Shown here in pieces: positions 30,189-38,100 of a stretch of DNA of 56,870 bases. The stretch is from Chitinophagaceae bacterium (GTDB lineage: Bacteria; Bacteroidota; Bacteroidia; Chitinophagales; Chitinophagaceae). Both the position numbers and the translations under genes were made by a program. The stretch's first letter is position 1, and each line of letters begins with the position of its first letter. The DNA lies in NCBI GenBank assembly GCA_025363355.1, contig JANYEB010000116.1, positions 1 through 56,870 of the forward strand, written 5' to 3'. The notes under the pieces are model-generated. The model made no database searches, was not told where the DNA came from, and saw only the letters and a program-made list of their open reading frames with translations.

Positions 30189-30551
30189 ATGAAGAAAGAG
30201 AATATTGAGAATAATCCAATACTAAAACTTTCTTTTGAGTTCTCACTATTAATTGTCGAATATTGTGAATTATTAGAGTCGAAAAAAAAGTATGTAATTG
30301 CTCGCCAACTTTTAAAATCTGGAACTTCTATTGGTGCAAATGCAATGGAAGCACAAAATTCAGAGAGTAAAGCAGATTTTACTCATAAAATGAAAATAGC
30401 TGCAAAAGAGGCTGAAGAAACACAATATTGGCTTTTGATTTGTTCCTTATCAAGTAGTTATCCTAACTGCGATTTTTTGCTTCAGAAATTAGAAACAATT
30501 GGCAAAATTTTAAGTAGCATTATTTCATCATCAAAAAAAGTATCTATTTAA
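30189..30551 (+). CDS. Four-helix bundle protein (S23 / 23S rRNA intervening-sequence family)
   Basis: A 120-aa helical protein with the family pattern ENNPILKLSFEFSL, ARQLLKSGTSIGANAMEAQN and a lysine/glutamate-rich KAAKEAEETQYWLL helix. This family includes proteins encoded by intervening sequences inside 23S rRNA genes and is related to Avd of diversity-generating retroelements; its biochemical role is poorly known. ATG 30189 is preferred to TTG 30180, which lies in the inverted repeat. It sits between accB and accC, bracketed by 22-bp inverted repeats, which suggests it arrived as a small mobile unit. The reading direction lets accC still be transcribed. Confidence 0.9.
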   Translation: MKKENIENNPILKLSFEFSLLIVEYCELLESKKKYVIARQLLKSGTSIGANAMEAQNSESKADFTHKMKIAAKEAEETQYWLLICSLSSSYPNCDFLLQKLETIGKILSSIISSSKKVSI

Positions 30552-30586
30552 ATAAATGTGTGATAGCCATTTATAGGTATTATCAT

Positions 30587-30608
30587 ATTATCAAATTATA
30601 ACATCATC
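30587..30608. repeat. Right 22-bp terminal inverted repeat of the four-helix cassette
   Basis: Reverse complement of 30166-30187 with one mismatch. It ends 13 nt before the accC start. With the left copy it delimits a 443-bp unit. No clear target-site duplication is visible outside the repeats. Confidence 0.8.
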
Positions 30609-30621
30609 ACATTAAAAGACT

Positions 30622-31962
30622 ATGTTTAAAAAAATATTAATCGCTAACAGAGGTGAAATTGCACTGCGTGTAATTAGAACCTGTAGAGAAATGGGTATCA
30701 AAACTGTTGCAGTATATTCTACAGCAGATAAAGATAGCCTGCACGTTCGTTTTGCAGACGAAGCTGTTTGTATTGGTAAGCCTGCAAGTGTAGATAGTTA
30801 CCTAAATATTCCACACATAATGGCAGCTGCTGAAATCACAAATGCAGATGCTATTCATCCTGGTTATGGCTTCTTAGCAGAGAATGCAAAGTTCTCTCAA
30901 ATATGTGCCGATCACGGTATTAAATTTATTGGCCCTACACCTGCAATGATTAATGGAATGGGTGATAAAATTACTGCTAAAGAAACAATGATAAAGGCTG
31001 GAGTGCCTGTTGTTCCTGGTTCTGGCGGATTATTAGAAAGTGTTGATCAAGCAAAAGACTTAGCCAAAAATGTTGTTGGCTATCCAGTGATTCTTAAGGC
31101 AACTGCTGGTGGTGGTGGAAAAGGAATGCGTGTCGTGTGGGAAGAAAGCGAAATAGAAAAAGCATTTAATGCAGCTAAAGCTGAAGCTGCTGCATCGTTT
31201 AAAAATGATGGTATTTATATGGAGAAGTTTGTTGAAGAACCTCGACATATAGAAATACAAGTTGCAGGAGATCAGTATGGTCAGGTTTGTCATTTAAGTG
31301 AAAGAGATTGTAGTATTCAACGTCGTCATCAAAAGCTAGTAGAAGAATCTCCTTCGCCATTTATGACACCAGAATTACGTAAAGCAATGGGTGATGCAGC
31401 TATTAAAGCTGCAAGTGCTATTAACTACGAAAGCGTTGGTACTATTGAGTTTTTGGTGGATAAACATCGCAACTTTTACTTTATGGAAATGAATACTCGT
31501 ATTCAGGTAGAACATTGCGTTACAGAAGAAGTAATCAACTTTGATTTAATAAAAGAACAAATAAAAATTGCTGCTGGAGAGAAAATATCTGGTGCAAATT
31601 ATCAACCATCAATGTGTGCTATTGAGTGCAGAATTAATGCAGAAGATCCATACAATGATTTTAGACCAAGCCCGGGAAAAATTACTTATTTAAATACACC
31701 TGGTGGTCATGGTGTAAGAGTTGACAGTCACGTTTATGCTGGTTACGTTATTCCTCCTTATTACGACAGTATGATAGGAAAGCTAATAACTGTAGCTAGA
31801 ACAAGAGATGAGGCTTTAAACACGATGTATAGAGCTTTGAGCGAGTATGTAATTGAAGGTATCAAAACTACAATTCCATTTCATTTACAATTAATGCAGA
31901 ACGAGGATTTTAGAAAAGGTAATTTTACTACTAAGTTTCTTGAATCATTCACTATGAAATAA
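30622..31962 (+). CDS. accC: Acetyl-CoA carboxylase, biotin carboxylase subunit
   Basis: A 446-aa ATP-grasp enzyme that carboxylates biotin on AccB with bicarbonate and ATP. It starts [20 protein letters not shown]. It shows the pre-ATP-grasp domain ([29 protein letters not shown]), the glycine-rich ATP loop [33 protein letters not shown], the catalytic [14 protein letters not shown] and the C-terminal domain [11 protein letters not shown]...YDSMIGKLI. Standard length. It probably shares a transcript with accB through the inserted small gene. A perfect bidirectional hairpin follows. Confidence 0.98.
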   Translation: MFKKILIANRGEIALRVIRTCREMGIKTVAVYSTADKDSLHVRFADEAVCIGKPASVDSYLNIPHIMAAAEITNADAIHPGYGFLAENAKFSQICADHGIKFIGPTPAMINGMGDKITAKETMIKAGVPVVPGSGGLLESVDQAKDLAKNVVGYPVILKATAGGGGKGMRVVWEESEIEKAFNAAKAEAAASFKNDGIYMEKFVEEPRHIEIQVAGDQYGQVCHLSERDCSIQRRHQKLVEESPSPFMTPELRKAMGDAAIKAASAINYESVGTIEFLVDKHRNFYFMEMNTRIQVEHCVTEEVINFDLIKEQIKIAAGEKISGANYQPSMCAIECRINAEDPYNDFRPSPGKITYLNTPGGHGVRVDSHVYAGYVIPPYYDSMIGKLITVARTRDEALNTMYRALSEYVIEGIKTTIPFHLQLMQNEDFRKGNFTTKFLESFTMK

Positions 31963-31980
31963 AATTATTTTATAGTTGAT

Positions 31981-32025
31981 ATAAAACAAAAGAGCCACAT
32001 TATTGATGTGGCTCTTTTGTTTTAT
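31981..32025. terminator. Bidirectional terminator between accC and the PorP/SprF gene
   Basis: A perfect 20-bp inverted repeat (31981-32000 and 32006-32025) encloses a 5-nt loop, with TTTTGTTTTAT in the plus arm and an A/T-rich mirror on the other strand. It lies between two convergent genes and can serve both. Confidence 0.9.
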
Positions 32026-32045
32026 AAATTCTTTAGCTGTAATTA

Positions 32046-33050
32046 CTAGAACTTAGGGCAATTAATTGGTTTGTCTGTATTGGGTTGATGAGAATAAATT
32101 AAAGAGATTTCCAATCCACCCTTACCAACTGTTGCTGTTTTTAAGGAAGATGTGTTTACATCATAACTAATACCTAAACGTGTGTTAGAAAACTCTAATC
32201 CAACATAAGGAATTATTGCATCCTTAAAACGTATCCAACTACCAACATAAACACTTACAGGATTTGTTGCCAATGGATTTGCATTCAATTGAACAGCACC
32301 TCCAAAAAGTGTTTCAGTAGTTCCTCCTTGCGTGCTATGCAAACCACTCAAATGCAAGCCTACATTATCGTTGAATGTAAAATAGTAACCAGCCTGAAAT
32401 GTTATTCTTGGATTAACAATATACTCTGTTCCTGTAAATTTTTGCTTGGGGCTATTGATATGATACATACTTACACCAGCATAATAATTATTGGTTTCAT
32501 TACTACTTCCTGTGTACAAAATGCCTGCATTTAAATCAAAATAATTTGATTGCAGAGTAGAGTTATTAAACACTTCATTTGTTGTGCCAGTAAACCCAAG
32601 TGTCGTTAATTGATCTTCAAATTTTAGGCTCGTAGTATTAATAAGCATATTAGAATAAGTCGCTTGAACTCCAATACCTAATTGATTATTTCCATCTTCA
32701 TCTAATCCTTTATGGTATGCAGTTGATATACCTGCATAGTTAAATTTAACTGCACTGTTAGCACTGTTATCATTTAAAAACATAAAGCCAACACCAAACA
32801 TATCATTGTTTCTAATCTTATCTTGAAGTATATGAAAATCTATTGATGCTGTACTAGTAATAAAAGCATTGTTTATTGATGGCCATTGGTTCCTATGGTT
32901 TCCAGCAATACGATAATTGCCACTAAATTTTCCTGTAAATGCAGGATTAAGTGTTAAAGGTGATGCAAAAAATTGTGAGAAGTGTGGGTCTTGAGCAACC
33001 ACAACAACACTACAAATAATTGATAAAATAAAAATTGATAATCGCTTCAT
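32046..33050 (-). CDS. PorP/SprF family type IX secretion system membrane protein
   Basis: A 334-aa outer-membrane barrel with a signal peptide (LSIFILSIICSVVVVAQ) and the diagnostic mature start DPHFSQFFASPLTLNPAFTG, then GNYRIAGNHRNQWPSI. PorP/SprF proteins belong to or assist the T9SS and anchor or export specific cargo. Here it is a single gene, not in a PorKLMN cluster, so it is more likely one of the cargo-specific SprF-like copies than the core PorP. The window contains several T9SS cargos (two adhesins, a pectate lyase, the G9 protein). Confidence 0.93.
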   Translation of the reverse strand: MKRLSIFILSIICSVVVVAQDPHFSQFFASPLTLNPAFTGKFSGNYRIAGNHRNQWPSINNAFITSTASIDFHILQDKIRNNDMFGVGFMFLNDNSANSAVKFNYAGISTAYHKGLDEDGNNQLGIGVQATYSNMLINTTSLKFEDQLTTLGFTGTTNEVFNNSTLQSNYFDLNAGILYTGSSNETNNYYAGVSMYHINSPKQKFTGTEYIVNPRITFQAGYYFTFNDNVGLHLSGLHSTQGGTTETLFGGAVQLNANPLATNPVSVYVGSWIRFKDAIIPYVGLEFSNTRLGISYDVNTSSLKTATVGKGGLEISLIYSHQPNTDKPINCPKF

Positions 33051-33130
33051 TTAATAATCGAAAGTAACACAAAAAATCTTTGTATAATGTTGTTAGCAAA
33101 GTTTTAACAAATCACTAATAAATATTGATG

Positions 33131-33784
33131 CTACGATTGCATTTTGCTACCATAAGCCAAGTCTCCTGCATCGCCTAAACCTGGAACAATATATCCTTTG
33201 GCAGTAAGTTCTTCATCAATATCTCCACACCAAATTTTAATGTCATCACCACATTCTCTGTGTATATACTCAATACCAACAACACTTGCAATAGCACAAA
33301 CAACATATATCAAAGAGGGAGACCCTTCATCTTTCATAAAGTTTATTGTTTTAACTAAAGATGCTCCTGTTGCTAACATTGGATCACTAATAATAACAAT
33401 TCTATCATCAAGCGATGGGCAACTCATATAATCTAAACAAATTTCAAAAGTGCCATCAGTATGATGTTTTCTGTATGCAGAAATAAAAGCATTATCTGCT
33501 TTATCAAAGTAGTTTAACATTCCTTGATGCAATGGTAAACCAGCACGTAAAATAGTTGCTAAAACAGGCTGTTGTTTCAACATCTTACTTGAGTGAATAC
33601 CAAGTGGGGTTTGCACTTCAACTTCTTCAAACGGAAGTTCTTTACTAATTTCAAAAGCTGCCACCTCTCCTATTCTTTGCAGGTTTCTTCTAAAACGCAT
33701 TCTATCGCCTTGCACATTTACATCTCTCAACTCTGCTATCCAGTTGGTTAACAAACTATGTTTATTACTTAAATTAATGACCAT
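33131..33784 (-). CDS. upp: Uracil phosphoribosyltransferase
   Basis: A 217-aa salvage enzyme making UMP from uracil and PRPP. Motifs are ILRAGLPLHQGMLNYFD, the PRPP-binding loop IISDPMLATGASLVKTI and the C-terminal uracil-binding GLGDAGDLAYGS. Length matches the Bacteroidota enzyme. Starts MVINLSNKHSLLTNWI. Divergent from the PAP2 gene with a 67-bp shared upstream region. Confidence 0.96.
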   Translation of the reverse strand: MVINLSNKHSLLTNWIAELRDVNVQGDRMRFRRNLQRIGEVAAFEISKELPFEEVEVQTPLGIHSSKMLKQQPVLATILRAGLPLHQGMLNYFDKADNAFISAYRKHHTDGTFEICLDYMSCPSLDDRIVIISDPMLATGASLVKTINFMKDEGSPSLIYVVCAIASVVGIEYIHRECGDDIKIWCGDIDEELTAKGYIVPGLGDAGDLAYGSKMQS

Positions 33785-33851
33785 ACTAATTTTATTTGCG
33801 GGGTGAAAAATAGTTTAATTTGTACAAAACAGCCCAATTTTGTAAATACTT

Positions 33852-34493
33852 ATGACTAGATACAGCTACAGTAACTTTTACAAAGCCAATATCATTAGCT
33901 TATTTGCTGCAATTATCATTATTGGTTTCTCTATAATGCTTGGCAAAAATAATTTATTTCTGTTGCTAAATACAGATTTAGGAAGTATTGGAGATTTTAT
34001 TTTCAACTATGCTACTTATCTTGGCGATGGTGTTGTGTGGGCATTATTTGCTATCATTCTTTTATGGAAACAAAAACGTCAGCTACCCATCACTATTGCT
34101 GCTATTGTTATCTCTACCATTATTACACACTACATTAAAGGGCATTTATTACCCATTAATTACAGACCTGTTGAAGCATTGCCCAATGCAAGAAACCTTA
34201 TTCATACCATTGCTGGTATTGAAATACATTATGGCGGCAGTTTCCCATCTGGCCATACCACACAAGCATTTACTATGTATTTTTTGCTTTGTCTTTTGGT
34301 TGATAAAAAATGGGTTGTACCTATTGGATTTTTGGGTGCAATGCTAGTGGGCTATTCAAGAGTATATCAAGCACAACATTTTCCTTTAGATGTTGCTGGA
34401 GGCATTCTTGTTGCCTTGGTTACTGTATGGATTTCTTTATGGCTACAATTGAAGATTGAAGAGAAGTGGTTTACAACACCAGTTAAACCTTAA
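33852..34493 (+). CDS. PAP2-family membrane phosphatase
   Basis: A 213-aa integral membrane protein with about five or six hydrophobic segments. The three PAP2 motifs are present: KGHLLPINYRP (about residues 95-105), PSGHTT (about 132-137) and SRVYQAQHFPLD (about 173-184), including the catalytic histidines. Family members dephosphorylate lipid phosphates such as undecaprenyl pyrophosphate, phosphatidate or lipid A. The substrate cannot be told here. No operon partner is evident. Confidence 0.93.
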   Translation: MTRYSYSNFYKANIISLFAAIIIIGFSIMLGKNNLFLLLNTDLGSIGDFIFNYATYLGDGVVWALFAIILLWKQKRQLPITIAAIVISTIITHYIKGHLLPINYRPVEALPNARNLIHTIAGIEIHYGGSFPSGHTTQAFTMYFLLCLLVDKKWVVPIGFLGAMLVGYSRVYQAQHFPLDVAGGILVALVTVWISLWLQLKIEEKWFTTPVKP

Positions 34494-34507
34494 CTGCCAA
34501 AATGTAC

Positions 34508-34544
34508 GTTCGACCAAGGTTCGACTATCCTTCGACCGAGGCTC
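34508..34544. repeat. TTCGAC-containing interspersed repeat
   Basis: Three spaced TTCGAC units (TTCGACCAAGG, TTCGACTATCC, TTCGACCGAGG) lie in the spacer after the PAP2 gene. They resemble the common Bacteroidota intergenic family built on TTCGACAAGCTCAG, of which a further copy lies inside a gene at 36240-36260. Confidence 0.5.
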
Positions 34545-34598
34545 TATCACGCAAAGTGAAAGAGTGCCAAAATTGCAGAATGAAAAAGTGTTAATATT

Positions 34599-34871
34599 AT
34601 GATATATTCTACCGCAAAAGCAGATAAAAAAATGATAACCTTATTATCCAATAGCTTCTTTGTTGGTGAAAACACACAACAAAGGCGAAGATGGAAGCGA
34701 ACACCAACAAAGGCGAAAACCAATACTCTGGGTAAAGTTGAAATGTTTAATGATAAGCCAATACTAATCCGAAATATTAATATATCGTCGTTGCCAAATG
34801 GCTTACACTTTATTAAAGTTCAAAAAACGGATGGAACTATTAAAATAAGTAAACTTTTAATACAACATTAG
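34599..34871 (+). pseudogene. T9SS cargo C-terminal fragment carrying a REP-like insertion
   Basis: This 90-aa frame has no signal peptide. Its last 45 residues (GKVEMFNDKPILIRN...ISSLPNGLHFIKVQ...KISKLLIQH) look like the final half of a T9SS type A sorting domain. The first half is unlike any protein I know and contains a palindrome (34658-34684) and a 13-bp direct repeat (34677-34689, 34705-34717), typical of intergenic repeats. I read it as the remnant of a secreted protein whose body was deleted or replaced by repeat DNA. A terminator follows 18 nt after its stop, so the 3' end is an authentic gene end. A short real gene is less likely. Confidence 0.5.
34658..34717. repeat. REP-like palindrome and direct repeat
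   Basis: CTTTGTTGGTG and CACACAACAAAG form an imperfect hairpin around AAAA. CAACAAAGGCGAA is repeated at 34677-34689 and 34705-34717. It is of the GTTGGTG/CACCAAC type seen between genes of this phylum. Confidence 0.6.
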
Positions 34872-34889
34872 TATGTTCTACCTATTAAA

Positions 34890-34926
34890 AAAGCAAGGCA
34901 GATTATCTGCCTTGCTTTCATTTTTT
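34890..34926 (+). terminator. Terminator lying inside the next gene's signal-peptide codons
   Basis: A perfect 13-bp stem (34890-34902, 34906-34918) with loop TTA is followed by CATTTTTT. It is 18 nt past the T9SS fragment's stop but starts 17 nt after the ATG of the following gene. Confidence 0.75.
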
Positions 34927-35055
34927 ATACTTCCATTTTATGATACTAAGGCACAAATTAACCTTGTTCCTAATTCTTCTTTTGAGCAATATACCAATTG
35001 TCCGCAAGGCTACTTACACGACCATCCTGATTTTTGGTATCAGCCAGATAAAGGA

Positions 35056-35064
35056 GGGGGGGGG
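35056..35064 (+). repeat. G9 homopolymer in coding sequence
   Basis: Nine consecutive G residues, the longest G run seen in this AT-rich window. Frame analysis shows G10 or G7 would restore the full protein; G8 meets a TAA at once and G9 runs into an unconserved frame. Confidence 0.9.
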
Positions 35065-36010
35065 TATTTAATGCTTGCAGAACTGATGGCGGAAATGTAC
35101 CAAATACTTTTCTTGGTTTTCAGTATGCCCATTCAGGGATATCGATGATAAGTATGGCATATTATAATAATAACGCAAATAATTATTTTCAGATAAAATT
35201 GTTGGACAGCATAGAAACAAATAAGTATTACCATATTTCTTTCTATGCTATCAAAACAAAAACTCAAAAGCTTAGCTGCAATAATATTTCCCTATTGCTT
35301 ACCAAGCAGCCAATTTATGCAGATACTTTAAATGGTGTTAAAATAATATCCGCAACAGCACAGATTTACAATTATGGAAATCCCATTATTGCAGATACCA
35401 ATAATTGGGTGAAAATAAGTGCTATTTACAAAGCACAAGGGGGAGAGCAATTTATTACTTTGGGTAACTTTAAGCCAACTAGTCAAACGAGTTATATTGT
35501 TAGTAATCCCAATGGTAATTCTTATAGTGCAGGCTATTTTATAGATGATGTTTCAGTAATACCTTTAGATAGTATGTGTTTAAAAGCAGATGCAGGTAAA
35601 GACACAGCCATAACATTAGGTGATAGTGTCTTTATTGGTAGTTTAACCAATGGTTTGGATAGTGTTAAATGGTTTAATAGTTTAATGGTTATAGACAGCA
35701 CAAGACCTGGTTTTTGGGTGCACCCTACTGTTACAACAAGTTATGTTTTGCAGCAAGTGGTTAATGGATGTTTTAGTGCAGATACTGTTGTGGTTACAGT
35801 GGGTACTGTACCATTAAAAATGTTAGGGTTTACTGCTACCACCCCTACCCCTCCACAGGTGGGGAATGTGTTGCTGCAATGGCAAACTGCTAATGAGGTT
35901 AATGTTTCGCATTTTAATATTCAACGCAGCAATAATGGTAAAGATTTTACAACTATTGGCAAAGTATCAGCAAATAATAAAAGTTTGAATGAGTATAGTT
36001 TCACAGACAA

Positions 36011-36035
36011 CGGTCAACAGTCGACGGTCGACGGT
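36011..36035. repeat. GTCGAC-type intergenic repeat inside coding sequence
   Basis: Tandem CGGTC/GTCGACGGT units, a repeat style common between Bacteroidota genes. Here they are read in frame as GQQSTVDGG in a loop of the T9SS cargo protein. Confidence 0.55.
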
Positions 36036-36101
36036 GGTCTATACTACCGCATCGAAAGCATAGATAAAGATGGCAAAAAACAATATAGTGAGGTAAGAAC
36101 T

Positions 36102-36128
36102 TTAAACCTTAAACCTCAAACCTTAAAC
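36102..36128. repeat. AAACCTTAAACCTC-type repeat inside coding sequence
   Basis: Repeated TTAAACC/CAAACC units are translated as LNLKPQTLNS just before the T9SS sorting domain. The same kind of repeat normally lies between genes. Confidence 0.55.
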
Positions 36129-36239
36129 AGTGTAAGCATTTATCCAAATCCTGCAAAAGACCTAGTAACTATTGAATGTAAAGGAGCTAAAGAGTTATTG
36201 ATTATTGATTGTTTGGGAAGAATAGTTTATAAACAGATT

Positions 36240-36260
36240 CTTCGACAAACTCAGAATGGC
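36240..36260. repeat. TTCGACAAACTCAG-type repeat inside coding sequence
   Basis: The segment starting CTTCGACAAACTCAGAATGG is a close variant of the widespread TTCGACAAGCTCAG intergenic repeat. Here it is read as LRQTQNG in the sorting domain between two predicted strands. Confidence 0.55.
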
Positions 36261-36417
36261 AATAGTCAATCTTCCGTCATCAATGTTCAAGGATTTACCA
36301 AGGGTTTATACATTGTTAAAGCCATTACAAATAACAATCAAACAGTATATACTAAGTTTATAAAACAGTAAAATTCTCTTCCATAAATACATTAACAAAT
36401 CCTTAACGCTCAATCCA

Positions 36418-36425
36418 TAAATTTG
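36418..36425 (+). promoter_or_regulatory. Possible -7 element of the phosphosulfolactate synthase gene
   Basis: TAAATTTG matches TAnnTTTG and ends 24 nt before the ATG, the same spacing as for rpsL. No good -33 TTG was found. Confidence 0.4.
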
Positions 36426-36449
36426 CACTTTATTTTAAAATAAGCAAGT

Positions 36450-37211
36450 ATGAATTTTGAATTAACACAAATACCAGAACGTACGCCAAAGCCACGCCAA
36501 CACGGGCTTACAATGGTTATGGACAAAGGTTTAAGCATTAATGAAGTAAGAAATTTTCTTGAAGGTTCTAGCCCACACGTAGATATTGTAAAGCTGGGTT
36601 TTGGAACTTCTTTCGTTACGCCAAACCTTAGAGAAAAAATTGAAGTATATAAAAATGCAGGAATGCCCATTTATTTTGGAGGCACTTTGTTTGAGGCATT
36701 TTTAATTCGTAATAAAGTAGATGATTATGTAGCAATTTGTAAAGATTATGGAATTGAGTATGTTGAGGTGAGCGATGGTTCTATCACTATACCTCATACA
36801 GAGAAATGTGGCTATATAGAAAAACTAACAAAACACGCTATAGTTTTAAGTGAAGTTGGTAGCAAAGATGCTGCACATATTATGGCTCCATATAAATGGA
36901 TTGAATTAATGAAAGCTGAATTAGAATCTGGTGCTACTTATGTTATTGCAGAAGCTAGAGAAGCTGGAAATGTTGGTATTTACAGAGGTTCTGGCGAAGT
37001 TAGAGAAGGTCTAGTACAAGAAATTTTAACACAAATTCCTGAACAAAAAATTATTTGGGAAGCTCCACAAAAAGCTCAACAACTTTATTTCTTAGAATTA
37101 ATTGGCTGCAATGTAAACCTTGGCAACATTGCACCTAATGAGGTAATTGCACTGGAAGCTATGAGAATTGGCCTACGTGGTGATACTTTTTATTTATATC
37201 TTGATAAATAG
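36450..37211 (+). CDS. comA: Phosphosulfolactate synthase-like protein (ComA family)
   Basis: A 253-aa TIM-barrel protein of the ComA family, which in methanogens adds sulfite to phosphoenolpyruvate to give phosphosulfolactate for coenzyme M. Family motifs are GLTMVMDKGLSINEVRNFLE, DIVKLGFGTS, YFGGTLFEAF, YVEVSDGSI, VIAEAREAGNVGIY and IGCNVNLGNIAPNEVIALE. Length is normal. Homologues occur in Bacteroidota, which do not make coenzyme M. A role in sulfolactate or sulfonolipid metabolism is only a guess. It precedes aroE on the same strand, separated by 73 bp of repeat-like DNA. Confidence 0.9.
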   Translation: MNFELTQIPERTPKPRQHGLTMVMDKGLSINEVRNFLEGSSPHVDIVKLGFGTSFVTPNLREKIEVYKNAGMPIYFGGTLFEAFLIRNKVDDYVAICKDYGIEYVEVSDGSITIPHTEKCGYIEKLTKHAIVLSEVGSKDAAHIMAPYKWIELMKAELESGATYVIAEAREAGNVGIYRGSGEVREGLVQEILTQIPEQKIIWEAPQKAQQLYFLELIGCNVNLGNIAPNEVIALEAMRIGLRGDTFYLYLDK

Positions 37212-37284
37212 TTAATTGGTAAATTAGTTGATTTGTTAATTGGCAAATTATAAATCTTCAAATTAGAAATCTTCAAATTTTCAA
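37212..37284. repeat. TTTGAAGATTT-type interspersed repeat in spacer
   Basis: The spacer consists of short degenerate units such as TTAATTGGTAAATTAG and AAATCTTCAAATTAG repeated almost without interruption. The aroE ATG overlaps the last unit. Similar words precede nadC (26941-26990) and flank the four-helix gene. Confidence 0.55.
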
Positions 37285-38019
37285 ATGAATATTTTTGGCT
37301 TAATTGGGCATCCACTAACACATTCTTTTTCTAAACAATATTTTGATAATAAGTTTAAGAAAGATGGATTAGTGGATGTTTTTTTTGAGTTATTTGATAT
37401 AAAACATATTGAAGAAGTAAACACTTTAATTGCCAACAAATCATTAAAAGGTTTTGCCATTACTATTCCATATAAACAACAAATTATTCCATTTTTATCT
37501 AAAGCATCAAGTGTTGTTGAACAAATAAATGCCTGCAATTGTGTTAAGGTTGTAGATGGCAAATTAATTGGATTTAACACCGATGTTATTGGCTTTGAAA
37601 AATCGTTACTAAAAGACCTTAAACCACATCACACACAAGCTTTGGTGCTTGGTAATGGGGGTGCCTCGGCTGCGGTAAAATTTGTTTTAAACAAACATAA
37701 AATTCAATTTAAAACAGTATCAAGAACAGATACAAATGATTGTTTAAAATATGAAGATTTGAATGAAGCAATGTTGCAAACCCACACACTCATTATCAAC
37801 ACCACACCACTAGGAACTTATCCAGATATTGAATCGTTCCCTAATATTCCATATCAATATTTAACACCGCAGCATTACCTATTTGATTTGGTTTATAATC
37901 CAACTATAACAGCTTTTATGCAAAAGGGTTTGCAACAGCATTCTTTTGTTAAAAATGGTTACGAAATGCTTGCGATTCAAGCAGAAGAAAACTGGAAAAT
38001 TTGGAATGAAAGGAATTAA
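37285..38019 (+). CDS. aroE: Shikimate dehydrogenase
   Basis: A 244-aa enzyme reducing 3-dehydroshikimate to shikimate with NADPH in aromatic amino-acid synthesis. It has the N-terminal substrate motif GLIGHPLTHSFSKQYF, the catalytic-lysine motif FAITIPYKQQI, INACNCVKV...GFNTDVIGF, the nucleotide loop LGNGGASAAVKF, NTTPLGTYPD and the C-terminal NGYEMLAIQAEENWKIW. It is slightly shorter than E. coli AroE, as usual in this phylum. A bidirectional terminator follows. Confidence 0.95.
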   Translation: MNIFGLIGHPLTHSFSKQYFDNKFKKDGLVDVFFELFDIKHIEEVNTLIANKSLKGFAITIPYKQQIIPFLSKASSVVEQINACNCVKVVDGKLIGFNTDVIGFEKSLLKDLKPHHTQALVLGNGGASAAVKFVLNKHKIQFKTVSRTDTNDCLKYEDLNEAMLQTHTLIINTTPLGTYPDIESFPNIPYQYLTPQHYLFDLVYNPTITAFMQKGLQQHSFVKNGYEMLAIQAEENWKIWNERN

Positions 38020-38045
38020 TTAAACTACAAACTATTTTAAAAATT

Positions 38046-38078
38046 AAAAAGGCTATCTCATAATGAGATAGCCTTTTT
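38046..38078. terminator. Bidirectional terminator after aroE
   Basis: A perfect 15-bp stem (38046-38060 and 38064-38078) with loop TAA, T5 at the plus 3' side and A5 mirrored. It lies between convergent aroE and the lipoprotein gene. Confidence 0.9.
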
Positions 38079-38100
38079 ATATTATTACAATCAATAGAAA

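Larger units (their letters stand above)
34873..36371 (+). pseudogene. T9SS-secreted protein frameshifted at a G9 tract (candidate phase-variable gene)
   Basis: The first frame (34873-35148) gives a signal peptide ending TKAQ and the start of a secreted domain (INLVPNSSFEQYTNCPQG...FWYQPDKGGGG), then runs out of conserved sequence after the G tract at 35056-35064. With one G more, or two fewer, reading continues as GVFNACRTDGGNVPNTFLGF...YAHSGISMISMAYYNN, joining the second frame (35145-36371). The joined product is about 500 aa: a lectin-like NLVPNxSFE domain, an Ig-like part (DAGKDTAITLGDSVFI), a fibronectin-like region (LQWQTANEVNVSHFNIQRS) and a T9SS sorting domain (SIYPNPAKDLV). Either phase variation (off here), decay or a sequencing error. 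An upstream gene's terminator overlaps the signal-peptide codons. Confidence 0.8.

Noticed and set aside
33988-34347. 119-codon plus-strand frame inside the PAP2 gene
   Set aside because: Overlaps the PAP2 gene out of frame, which has all three catalytic motifs.
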